Source: a virus. From it: a stretch of DNA of 21,627 nucleotides. The DNA is taken from positions 1 through 21,627 of the IMG/VR virus record IMGVR_UViG_3300032046_000248; one strand, written 5' to 3'. A program made the position numbers and the translations under genes. The notes under the pieces were generated by a model. It was given only the letters and a program-made list of their open reading frames with translations, ran no database searches and had not been told where the DNA came from. Of this stretch, positions 8,556-13,587 are shown in pieces (the first letter of the stretch is position 1; each line of letters opens with the position of its first letter).

Positions 8556-8957
8556 ATGGTTAAGGATACAGAGGAAAAAGTAATAACTGTGGTAGAATAT
8601 CCTGGTGAGGATGGTAGTTTACCCACAGCCAGATATAATGTGGCATTGGATGAGGCTAAATTAGGGGATGATGGGTTCTGGGAAGTAATCAGAACCGTTA
8701 AACAAATAGTAACCTTTGATAATCAAACGTGGTACATCAGAGAGAAGGCAGTCAAATCCATAGACAAAAACTTTACTAAGGCAAGCAGAACTACCCACAC
8801 AGCTATAGGCCATTTACTAGAAGAATATTCAGAGGATTTCTTTAGTAAGGGTGAGTGGGATGGACACCAGTACGTCATGGAAACTAAGGACTTAAATAAA
8901 GTAAAGATAGAGGAGCATCATGGCATCATTGAAGATGTCTCGAATACCAAAGCTTAA
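8556..8957 (+). CDS. Hypothetical protein, 133 aa
   Basis: Starts MVKDTEEKVITVVEYPG. The ATG at 8556 is preceded by a strong AAAGGAG at good spacing and is preferred over 8529, which overlaps the exonuclease gene. Mixed alpha/beta, acidic, no recognised motif. Its end overlaps the next gene by 38 nt. Confidence 0.75.
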   Translation: MVKDTEEKVITVVEYPGEDGSLPTARYNVALDEAKLGDDGFWEVIRTVKQIVTFDNQTWYIREKAVKSIDKNFTKASRTTHTAIGHLLEEYSEDFFSKGEWDGHQYVMETKDLNKVKIEEHHGIIEDVSNTKA

Positions 8958-9165
8958 CACTATCGTAATTCGACAGGACTCAGAGAGGGCTTTCTTTATA
9001 GCCTCTCCGACTTCTATCGTTGTTAGTGTTGATACCCTATCCTTTATCATTAAGTTTCTTACTGATAATGGGTATATAGACCACGAGGTATTGGAAGGAA
9101 TTTTAGAGGAGTATCATTCCGGTGGAGGTAACGATATGAGGAGAAAAAATGACTTTGCTTTATAA
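8920..9165 (+). CDS. Hypothetical protein, 81 aa
   Basis: Small protein with a GAGGAG ribosome site 5 nt before the ATG. It overlaps both neighbours (38 nt upstream, 17 nt downstream), typical of coupled phage operons. No motif recognised; the middle is beta-rich and hydrophobic (SIVVSVDTLSFIIKFL) but too short to claim a membrane helix. Confidence 0.65.
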   Translation: MASLKMSRIPKLNTIVIRQDSERAFFIASPTSIVVSVDTLSFIIKFLTDNGYIDHEVLEGILEEYHSGGGNDMRRKNDFAL

Positions 9166-9721
9166 AACAGTGGGCGTACTTGTATCAGGACCTATAGGTT
9201 CTGGTAAGACTACATTTTGTAGTATGTTGCATACCGAGATGTATAATCGTGGCTGGGCTGGTGAAAAATTCAGTTATGCCAACAGGGTTAAAGAAATTGC
9301 CCGTATGATGGGCTGGGATGGTGTCAAGGATGAACGAGGAAGAGAACTGCTTCAGAAACTTGGGACTGATACCGGAAGAAATTATGACCAAGATATGTGG
9401 GTAAAGTATCTGATAGACAAACACATTCCAGGTCAAGATCGGTATCCCTTTGACATCATATTTATAGATGATTGGAGATTTCCTAACGAGAGGGACTACA
9501 TTGAGAAAAACCCACTATATAATTTACTTACAGTAAGGATGGTAAGAGATTGTTCCGAAGATAGTAAACATATATCGGAAATATCCCTACCAGATCATAG
9601 ATTGGATACCAGTTACTATGACAGTGTAATCTATAACACAGGAGATCTATATGCACTTCAAAGAAGTGCAGTAGCAACTTCTCTGTATATCATATCCAAA
9701 TATAATAAAGGAGTAAAATAA
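9149..9721 (+). CDS. Deoxynucleoside monophosphate kinase
   Basis: 190-aa P-loop kinase resembling T4 gene 1 product, which phosphorylates dNMPs to feed phage DNA synthesis. Walker A GPIGSGKTT lies at 14-22; KFSYANRVKEIARMMGW and ELLQKLGTDTGR match the substrate-binding helices of this family; IDDWRFPNE (about 107-115) is its signature DxRFPNE-type motif. The start overlaps the previous gene and has a GGAG site. It closes the nucleotide and DNA metabolism block. Confidence 0.87.
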   Translation: MTLLYKTVGVLVSGPIGSGKTTFCSMLHTEMYNRGWAGEKFSYANRVKEIARMMGWDGVKDERGRELLQKLGTDTGRNYDQDMWVKYLIDKHIPGQDRYPFDIIFIDDWRFPNERDYIEKNPLYNLLTVRMVRDCSEDSKHISEISLPDHRLDTSYYDSVIYNTGDLYALQRSAVATSLYIISKYNKGVK

Positions 9722-9722
9722 A

Positions 9723-10049
9723 ATGAACTTTGAAACTATCGTAACCGCAGGTGGAACCACTGCCGCTATCGTACAGGGAATCAAGTGGCTATGGAGAAAG
9801 TTTGTAGCCAAGAATATGCTGTATGAATTTCCTGCATGGTTCTATGCACTATCAGTACCAGTTCTAAATATTCTGGTGGTTCCTTTACTAGCTATTGTAG
9901 GCTTCACAGGATTTGCTATGCCAACTGATTGGACTGGTTGGGTACAGAATATTATTCAGGTACTTATTGGTACTGTAATTTCATTCGTTACTTACAACGA
10001 GGCTATTAGACCTTTCAATGTATACAGGGCGGAGTTAGCCGCAAAATAA
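9723..10049 (+). CDS. Two-helix membrane protein, holin-like
   Basis: 108 aa with two hydrophobic segments: about 40-65 (FYALSVPVLNILVVPLLAIVG...) and 76-93 (VQNIIQVLIGTVISFVTY), and basic residues between residues 20 and 30. Size and topology fit a holin, but no lysin gene is adjacent, so membrane protein is the safe call. AAAGGAG precedes the ATG. It is the last gene before the tRNA/RNA region. Confidence 0.65.
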   Translation: MNFETIVTAGGTTAAIVQGIKWLWRKFVAKNMLYEFPAWFYALSVPVLNILVVPLLAIVGFTGFAMPTDWTGWVQNIIQVLIGTVISFVTYNEAIRPFNVYRAELAAK

Positions 10050-10056
10050 TTGCTTC

Positions 10057-10085
10057 TTGCATAAAATCAAACTTTATGCTATAAT
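10057..10085 (+). promoter_or_regulatory. Sigma70-type promoter 1 of the RNA region
   Basis: TTGCAT (10057-10062), 17-nt spacer, TATAAT (10080-10085). It lies just after the membrane protein gene and reads into the leader hairpins and tRNA array. Confidence 0.75.
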
Positions 10086-10134
10086 AGAGGTAAGAATGAA
10101 TGAAAAAGAGGCAAAAAGAAGTAGAAATTGCCCC

Positions 10135-10163
10135 TTGACAAATGAAAAGAACGGGTGTATAAT
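10135..10163 (+). promoter_or_regulatory. Sigma70-type promoter 2 of the RNA region (full consensus)
   Basis: TTGACA (10135-10140), exactly 17 nt, TATAAT (10158-10163). The expected start, about 10170, falls at the first base pairs of an 11-bp stem, so the transcript would begin with a base-paired 5' end. Confidence 0.88.
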
Positions 10164-10168
10164 TAGTA

Positions 10169-10335
10169 CAAGATAAGGTAATACCATGTGTGCCGTTTAG
10201 AACCTCCTTTCGATTTGACAAACACCTTATCTTGATAAAGTCCGGTGGTATTGGTTAAGAGAATTCCACCAGCCGGACAGTAAGACAGGAGAGTGGCAAG
10301 CATAAGTTACGTTGATCACGCCTCTACCACTCTCC
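10169..10335 (+). ncRNA. Structured leader RNA with three hairpins and a 16S-tail mimic
   Basis: This roughly 170-nt stretch between promoter 2 and the first tRNA folds into three stems in series: 10169-10179 with 10224-10234 (11 bp), 10241-10249 with 10268-10277 (9 bp, one bulge), and 10288-10296 with 10327-10335 (9 bp). The loop of the first contains ACCTCCTTTC (10202-10211), the same bases as the anti-Shine-Dalgarno end of 16S rRNA in many bacteria. No open reading frame of note is present. It could be a separate small RNA or a leader cut off when the first tRNA is processed. Confidence 0.6.
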
Positions 10336-10340
10336 ACTAT

Positions 10341-10414
10341 CTGGGATTAGCTCAGTCCGGCAGAGCACTCGCTTTGGGAGCGAGGGGCCACAGGTCCAAA
10401 TCCTGTATCCTAGA
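10341..10414 (+). tRNA. tRNA-Pro(TGG)
   Basis: Complete cloverleaf: acceptor CTGGGAT/ATCCTAG, D-stem GCTC/GAGC, anticodon stem CTCGC/GCGAG with loop TTTGGGA, T-arm ACAGG/CCTGT. The T-loop is TCCAAAT, with C at position 55. CCA is not encoded. A structured RNA element starts 2 nt after it. Confidence 0.93.
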
Positions 10415-10416
10415 CT

Positions 10417-10478
10417 AGATTGCCCACAGCAACACATATAAAACCTTCAAATTGGATTGAAAATGTTAACGGCAATCT
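10417..10478 (+). ncRNA. CAGCAAC-family RNA element E1
   Basis: 62 nt closed by an 8-bp perfect stem AGATTGCC/GGCAATCT. The 5' strand is followed by CACAGCAACACATATAAAA, then a hairpin TTCAA/TTGAA (10446-10450 with 10457-10461) and TTAAC just before the 3' strand. It begins 2 nt after tRNA-Pro. Elements E5 and E6 share this layout closely. Confidence 0.6.
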
Positions 10479-10492
10479 GTGATATTATAGTA

Positions 10493-10567
10493 AGGCTACA
10501 CACTGCAACACATACAATTGGTAAAGCTAAACGCTTATGGGTTCAAACCCCAAAATTTATGTAGCCT
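10493..10567 (+). ncRNA. CAGCAAC-family RNA element E2 with T-arm-like hairpin
   Basis: 75 nt closed by AGGCTACA/TGTAGCCT (8 bp). The motif CTGCAACACATA follows the 5' strand, then a small AAGC/GCTT hairpin and a T-arm-like hairpin TGGG-TTCAAAC-CCCA. The T-arm lies 8 nt from the acceptor-like strand, so it is not a normal tRNA. It is best seen as a tRNA-like member of the element family. Confidence 0.5.
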
Positions 10568-10579
10568 GATGAATCATTT

Positions 10580-10659
10580 GACTTCTTACAGCAACAAAAA
10601 ATGCAGCAATGCAACTTACAGTTGAGCCCCAGGGCTCCATCGTTTCAAGAGGAGAAGTC
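10580..10659 (+). ncRNA. CAGCAAC-family RNA element E3
   Basis: 80 nt closed by GACTTCT/AGAAGTC (7 bp). The 5' strand is followed by TACAGCAACAAAAAA, then TGCA-GCAA-TGCA and GAGCC-CCAG-GGCTC hairpins. A competing hairpin GAGG/CCTC overlaps its 3' strand. The rest of the gap to the next tRNA (10660-10711) holds only a weak ATACT/AGTAT hairpin. Confidence 0.5.
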
Positions 10660-10711
10660 CTCCCCCTCAAAGAGAGAAAATACTAGAAGTCAGTATTGTA
10701 CTTTTACATAT

Positions 10712-10787
10712 TGCGGGATACAGTAGTCCGGTCTAACTGGAGGGTCTCATAAACCCTGTATCGTGAGTTCGAATCTCACTCCCGCAA
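10712..10787 (+). tRNA. tRNA-Met or Ile2 (CAT)
   Basis: Acceptor TGCGGGA/TCCCGCA, D-stem CAGT/ACTG, anticodon stem AGGGT/ACCCT with loop CTCATAA, T-arm GTGAG-TTCGAAT-CTCAC. CAT may be elongator Met or an Ile(AUA) tRNA with modified C34. An Ile(TAT) gene elsewhere in the window already reads AUA, which favours Met. Confidence 0.92.
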
Positions 10788-10790
10788 CCT

Positions 10791-10860
10791 AAGGTTTTAT
10801 CAGCAAGTTTCCCCTCAACTCCCCACCCCTAACGGAGTGGGTGAGAGAATAAACTGCTTA
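10791..10860 (+). ncRNA. Structured spacer E4 with CAGCAA motif
   Basis: It begins 3 nt after the tRNA, with TATCAGCAAG following the first bases. The likely stem is AGCA-GTTT (10802-10810, one bulge) with AAAC-TGCT (10851-10858), enclosing a CCCAC/GTGGG hairpin (10822-10826 with 10837-10841). It is the least typical member of the family. Confidence 0.35.
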
Positions 10861-10863
10861 TTT

Positions 10864-10956
10864 GCCAAAGAGATTGCTCATGGATGAGCAAGTAATCAGT
10901 AATGATTATTAACAGCAATCTTAACATATATAGAGGTTCGAATCCTCTCTTTGGCT
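10864..10956 (+). ncRNA. tRNA-like RNA without an anticodon arm, enclosing a family-type stem
   Basis: 93 nt. Acceptor-like stem GCCAAAG/CTTTGGC with T at the discriminator position, and a perfect T-arm AGAGG-TTCGAAT-CCTCT. In place of the D and anticodon arms is an 8-bp stem AGATTGCT/AGCAATCT (10871-10878 with 10914-10921) that holds a hairpin TAATCA-GTAA-TGATTA and TTAAC before its 3' strand, the same end as E1 and E6. No 5-bp stem with a 7-nt anticodon loop can be drawn. The alternative, a degenerate tRNA with a D-arm TTGC/GCAA, leaves the middle unexplained. The layout recalls tmRNA or bacterial Y RNAs with a tRNA-like module. Confidence 0.65.
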
Positions 10957-10958
10957 CT

Positions 10959-11013
10959 AGGCTTCACACAGCAACTCATAAAATACAACTGTTAATTGTA
11001 AAAATCGAAGCCT
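10959..11013 (+). ncRNA. CAGCAAC-family RNA element E5
   Basis: 55 nt closed by AGGCTTC/GAAGCCT (7 bp), starting 2 nt after the tRNA-like RNA. ACACAGCAACTCATAAAA follows the 5' strand, then hairpin TACAA-CTGTTAA-TTGTA. Five T follow the 3' strand, so it could also slow transcription. Confidence 0.6.
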
Positions 11014-11019
11014 GTTTTT

Positions 11020-11092
11020 GTTGGTGTAGTTCAGCGGTTAGAACGCTTCTCTGATAAGGAAGAAGTCGCTAGTCCGAATCTAGCCATCAACA
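11020..11092 (+). tRNA. tRNA-Ile(GAT)
   Basis: Acceptor GTTGGTG/CATCAAC, D-stem GTTC/GAAC, anticodon stem CTTCT/GGAAG with loop CTGATAA, T-stem GCTAG/CTAGC. The T-loop is TCCGAAT (C55). The T-arm is identical to that of tRNA-Asn in this window. Confidence 0.93.
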
Positions 11093-11095
11093 CCT

Positions 11096-11154
11096 AGCTT
11101 GCATACAGCAACACATAAAAAACTTCTGACATAAGAAAATTTTAACGCAAGCTG
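11096..11154 (+). ncRNA. CAGCAAC-family RNA element E6
   Basis: Closed by AGCTTGC/GCAAGCT (7 bp), starting 3 nt after tRNA-Ile. ATACAGCAACACATAAAAAAC follows the 5' strand (11103 on), then a TTCT/AGAA hairpin and TTTTAAC before the 3' strand. It is the last element before the Ro-like gene. Confidence 0.6.
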
Positions 11155-11189
11155 ACAATTTATATAGTAGTTAGAAAAACCAATTTAGT

Positions 11190-11226
11190 TAGTTTCCGCC
11201 AACAAAAAAAATCCAATCGGAAACTA
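11190..11226 (+). promoter_or_regulatory. 5' UTR hairpin just before the Ro-like gene
   Basis: A 9-bp perfect stem TAGTTTCCG/CGGAAACTA (11190-11198 with 11218-11226) with a 19-nt A-rich loop ends 1-2 nt before the AAAGGA ribosome site. It could be a control element, for example for binding by the encoded protein, or simply protect the mRNA end. Confidence 0.5.
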
Positions 11227-11242
11227 GAAAGGATGGTACACT

Positions 11243-12667
11243 ATGAGGACTAACAGTTTTCTAAACGCACTACAGACTAGAGATGCTCTTACTGAGAATG
11301 ATATGGTAACTCATTCTACCTCAGGTAGCAGGGTTCTAGATTTGTTCTATGGTATGGGTGGGTCTCGTCAGTTGAATGAGGCCAGAATCGCAGGTATGTT
11401 CTCACAGGCTTTTATTGAGAACAGACTTCTAGCTACCAAGGCATTGTTCTATAACAGGGACGTGCGTGGTGGACAGGGAGAGAGACGCTCATTCAGAATT
11501 ATGTTTGAGTATCTATGCTATGATCATCCAGAGGTAGCAATCAAGAACATCCCTAACGTACCCTTCTACGGAAGATGGGACGACTTGTTCAATGCACTAG
11601 GAACTCCTGCAGAGAAGCCAGCTTTGGACTTTATAGCTACTGCTCTAAAGGCAGGAGACAAGCTATGTGCTAAGTGGATGCCTCGTGAGGGTAAGCACAA
11701 CTCAGCTTGGGCAAAGATTCTTCGTACCCACCTAGAGCTAACCCCAAAGCAGTATCGTAAGCTATTGGCTGGAAACACTCAGGTTATCGAGAATTTTATG
11801 TGCTCAGGGGACTGGGGAAAGATTGACTACAACCACGTTCCTTCTGTAGCTTCCAACAAGTACAGACACGCCTTCGGAAAGCACGACTTCGAGAGGTATT
11901 CAGGATGGTTGGAGAGTCTAAGCAAGCCTGAGTCAGGAAATAAGATTCATGCTGACGCTATCTTCCCACACACCATTGTTCACGGATACCTAAGTAACCA
12001 TTATGGGGGTATCAAGGGACTGGACAAGACCCTAGAGGCTCAGTGGAAGGCTCTACCTAACTATGTTCCAGATGGACACTCATTCATTCCTGTATGTGAT
12101 GTTTCAGGGTCAATGAATGGAGAGCCTATGGAGGTAAGTGTAAGTCTAGGTGTATACCTATCAGAGAGGAACAAGGGACCATTCAAGGATGCGTTCCTAA
12201 CTTTCTCAGGTCGTCCACAGCTACAGATTCTTACCGGAAATACCCTAAGAGGTAAGATTGAGCAGTTGGAGGCTTCACACTGGGATATGAACACCGACCT
12301 AGAGGCAGTATTCAAGTTGATATTGTCAAAGGCTACGTCAGGTTCAGTTCCTGCAGAGGATATGCCTGAGACCATCCTAATCATTTCCGATATGCAGTTC
12401 GACCAGTGTATCGAGAAGCCAAGCAACACGGCTATGGATATGATTAGAAGGCAGTACGAGACCGCTGGTTACAAGATTCCAAACGTGGTGTTCTGGAACG
12501 TAAGAACCTCACAGGGAATTCCTGTAAAGCTAGACGAGCAGGGTACTGCAATCGTAAGCGGATTCTCACCTAGCGTTATGAAGAATCTATTGAGTGGTGA
12601 GATGAGACCTGACGCAGTAATGCTTCGTACCTTGCTAGACCCAAGGTACGAGAGAGTAGTAATCTAA
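11243..12667 (+). CDS. DUF2828 / TROVE-vWA (Ro60-like) RNA-binding protein
   Basis: 474 aa. The N-terminal part (about 25-270) matches the DUF2828/TROVE alpha-helical repeat domain, with the signatures FYNRDVRGGQGERR (69-82), FYGRWDDLF (108-116), KWMPREGK (144-151) and DYNHVPSVASNKYRHAF (195-211). The C-terminal part is a vWA domain with a complete metal site: DVSGS (286-290), Thr351 in DMNTDLEA and Asp383 in IISDMQFD. Ro60 proteins with this pairing form a ring that binds the ends of structured or misfolded RNAs and Y RNAs, and in bacteria can tether RNA-degrading enzymes. The gene follows six small structured RNAs and a tRNA-like RNA. It prefers C/G-ending codons (GAG, AAG, TAC, AAC) more than its neighbours, suggesting high expression. 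Functional equivalence to Ro60 is inferred; DUF2828 itself is poorly characterised. Confidence 0.87.
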   Translation: MRTNSFLNALQTRDALTENDMVTHSTSGSRVLDLFYGMGGSRQLNEARIAGMFSQAFIENRLLATKALFYNRDVRGGQGERRSFRIMFEYLCYDHPEVAIKNIPNVPFYGRWDDLFNALGTPAEKPALDFIATALKAGDKLCAKWMPREGKHNSAWAKILRTHLELTPKQYRKLLAGNTQVIENFMCSGDWGKIDYNHVPSVASNKYRHAFGKHDFERYSGWLESLSKPESGNKIHADAIFPHTIVHGYLSNHYGGIKGLDKTLEAQWKALPNYVPDGHSFIPVCDVSGSMNGEPMEVSVSLGVYLSERNKGPFKDAFLTFSGRPQLQILTGNTLRGKIEQLEASHWDMNTDLEAVFKLILSKATSGSVPAEDMPETILIISDMQFDQCIEKPSNTAMDMIRRQYETAGYKIPNVVFWNVRTSQGIPVKLDEQGTAIVSGFSPSVMKNLLSGEMRPDAVMLRTLLDPRYERVVI

Positions 12668-12672
12668 TCCAA

Positions 12673-12724
12673 CAGGGAGATAAAGAGTGGTGTCTCCTTC
12701 CTTAAAAGACACCACTCTCTCCTG
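12673..12724 (+). terminator. Strong hairpin after the Ro-like gene
   Basis: A 12-bp perfect stem (12684-12695 with 12707-12718), extended by CAGG-AG/CTCCTG at its base, with an 11-nt loop. No T tract follows, so it is more likely an mRNA 3' end stabiliser or processing site than a classic terminator. It shares the AGAGTGG/CCACTCT core with the hairpin at 10288-10335. Confidence 0.5.
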
Positions 12725-12745
12725 CCTATTATGAAAGGAGTAAGT

Positions 12746-13024
12746 ATGGCTACAAAATTAGGTAAATGGTTAGGAAGAAGTGTTAGAAAGTCCCTCAAAG
12801 TGGTATCTCCACATGCTGTTAGGACAATCCTACAGGAATCAGGGACAAGCCTTACTGCGTTGAAAGAAGTTGCAAAGAGTAACGCAGTAATCAAGGAAGC
12901 TGATGCTACCGACAAACAGACCAAGGCTCAGAAATTGGCTGTGGAAGCAAAAGCCCTCTTTGAGGATTCAACTACCATCAAGAACGCTCTTGCAGAGCTT
13001 GACTCTGCGGATGGTAAGTTATAA
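12746..13024 (+). CDS. Hypothetical protein, 92 aa
   Basis: Starts MATKLGKWLGRSVRKSL at an ATG 6 nt after AAAGGAG; the GTG/ATG further up (12731) overlaps this site. The N-terminus is basic and the rest is Ala/Lys-rich and helical, like small phage structural or DNA-associated proteins. No family recognised. It sits between the Ro-like gene and a tRNA cluster. Confidence 0.7.
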   Translation: MATKLGKWLGRSVRKSLKVVSPHAVRTILQESGTSLTALKEVAKSNAVIKEADATDKQTKAQKLAVEAKALFEDSTTIKNALAELDSADGKL

Positions 13025-13031
13025 GTAATTG

Positions 13032-13096
13032 GTGTGGTCAAATCAACGGTAATGGCTAGGCTCCGAACTGTTGGTCTAATGGTCTAGCAACCACAC
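13032..13096 (+). ncRNA. Closed structured spacer before tRNA-Gly
   Basis: 65 nt closed by GTGTGGT/ACCACAC (7 bp), with an inner TGGCTAG/CTAG-CA pairing. It has no T-arm or anticodon arm, so it is not a tRNA. It ends 5 nt before tRNA-Gly. Confidence 0.4.
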
Positions 13097-13101
13097 ATTA
13101 A

Positions 13102-13172
13102 GCGGGTATGGTATATCGGCTGTGCCTCTGCCTTCCAAGCAGGTGAAGTGGGTTCGACTCCCGCTATCCGCT
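13102..13172 (+). tRNA. tRNA-Gly(TCC)
   Basis: Acceptor GCGGGTA/TATCCGC, anticodon stem TCTGC/GCAGG with loop CTTCCAA, T-arm GTGGG-TTCGACT-CCCGC. CCA not encoded. Confidence 0.92.
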
Positions 13173-13173
13173 C

Positions 13174-13331
13174 AAATAAGAATGTGAGCCAGAGGATTCA
13201 TAGGACAATCCGGTATGGGATAAGCACCTAGGCTGACGGGAAGGCATACACTAAACGGTGGAGTAATCATTCCGGTGGACGGTCAATACTTACACTAGAG
13301 CCAAAAAGACTTTTGTCCGTCATTCTTATTT
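13174..13331 (+). ncRNA. 158-nt structured RNA closed by an 11-bp stem
   Basis: AAATAAGAATG (13174-13184) pairs perfectly with CATTCTTATTT (13321-13331). The interior is rich in short complementary runs (for example GGACAATCC and GGTGGAGTAATCATTCC) and has no reading frame. It fills the whole gap between tRNA-Gly and tRNA-Arg(ACG), leaving 1 and 3 nt. No known RNA family is recognised. Confidence 0.55.
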
Positions 13332-13334
13332 TAT

Positions 13335-13406
13335 GTCTCTGTAAGCTAACGGACAAACTATCTCGCCACGAACGAGACTTTGGGAGTTCGAATCCCCCTA
13401 GAGACA
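13335..13406 (+). tRNA. tRNA-Arg(ACG), with C33
   Basis: Acceptor GTCTCTG/TAGAGAC, anticodon stem TCTCG/CGAGA, loop CCACGAA. Position 33 is C instead of the nearly universal T. The D-stem and T-stem each contain one A-C mismatch. With A34 changed to inosine it would read CGT, CGC and CGA. Confidence 0.87.
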
Positions 13407-13409
13407 CCT

Positions 13410-13487
13410 AGTATTCCTGAAAAGCATAGAAACATAAGACAATGAGGACAACAATCTCCCTAGCCGTCTGCTAAATAACGGAATACT
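13410..13487 (+). ncRNA. Closed structured spacer before the suppressor tRNA
   Basis: 78 nt closed by AGTATTCC/GGAATACT (8 bp), starting 3 nt after tRNA-Arg. AAGCATAGAAACATAAGAC follows the 5' strand and AAATAAC precedes the 3' strand, loosely like the E1/E6 pattern; an inner AGAC/GTCT stem is possible. A divergent family member is possible. Confidence 0.45.
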
Positions 13488-13490
13488 TAT

Positions 13491-13561
13491 GCTTTGGTAG
13501 CTCAAAGGCAGAGCGAGTGTCTCTAAAACACTTTATAGGGGTTCAATTCCCCTTCAAAGCG
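13491..13561 (+). tRNA. Amber suppressor tRNA, anticodon CTA
   Basis: Acceptor GCTTTGG/TCAAAGC, D-stem GCTC/GAGC, anticodon stem AGTGT/ACACT with loop CTCTAAA, T-arm AGGGG-TTCAATT-CCCCT, discriminator G. Loop positions 34-36 are CTA, which reads the stop codon TAG. GTCTCTAAAAC in this arm differs by one base from GTCTCCAAAAC of the window's tRNA-Trp, and both have G73, so it may derive from tRNA-Trp. In E. coli, tRNA-Trp mutated to CUA (Su+7) is charged mainly with Gln. The amino acid inserted here cannot be read from sequence. Confidence 0.92.
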
Positions 13562-13572
13562 CACATCTTTTT

Positions 13573-13582
13573 GAAAGGAGGT
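13573..13582 (+). promoter_or_regulatory. Near-perfect ribosome site before ATG-TAG
   Basis: GAAAGGAGGT lies 5 nt before the ATG at 13588, the strongest Shine-Dalgarno match noted in the window, yet the second codon is TAG. It is also exactly complementary to ACCTCCTTTC in the leader RNA at 10202-10211. Confidence 0.7.
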
Positions 13583-13587
13583 ACACC

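Noticed and set aside
10566-10572. CTGATGA, the hammerhead ribozyme core
   Set aside because: No matching GAAA partner and stem II are found in the correct place on either side.
10959-11019. Element E5 as an intrinsic terminator (stem then TTTTT)
   Set aside because: The loop is 41 nt and contains the conserved motif and its own hairpin; tRNA-Ile starts only 7 nt later. E1 and E6 have no T tract.
10417-11154. CRISPR array
   Set aside because: The repeated motif is short and imperfect, spacing is irregular, tRNAs lie between copies, and the variable parts are pairing stems rather than spacers. No cas genes apart from a lone Cas4-like nuclease of the phage recombination type.
10160-11240. A single large GOLLD- or ROOL-type phage RNA
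   Set aside because: Several complete tRNAs interrupt the region and each element has its own closing stem, so separate RNAs are more likely. I cannot run a covariance search to exclude distant similarity.
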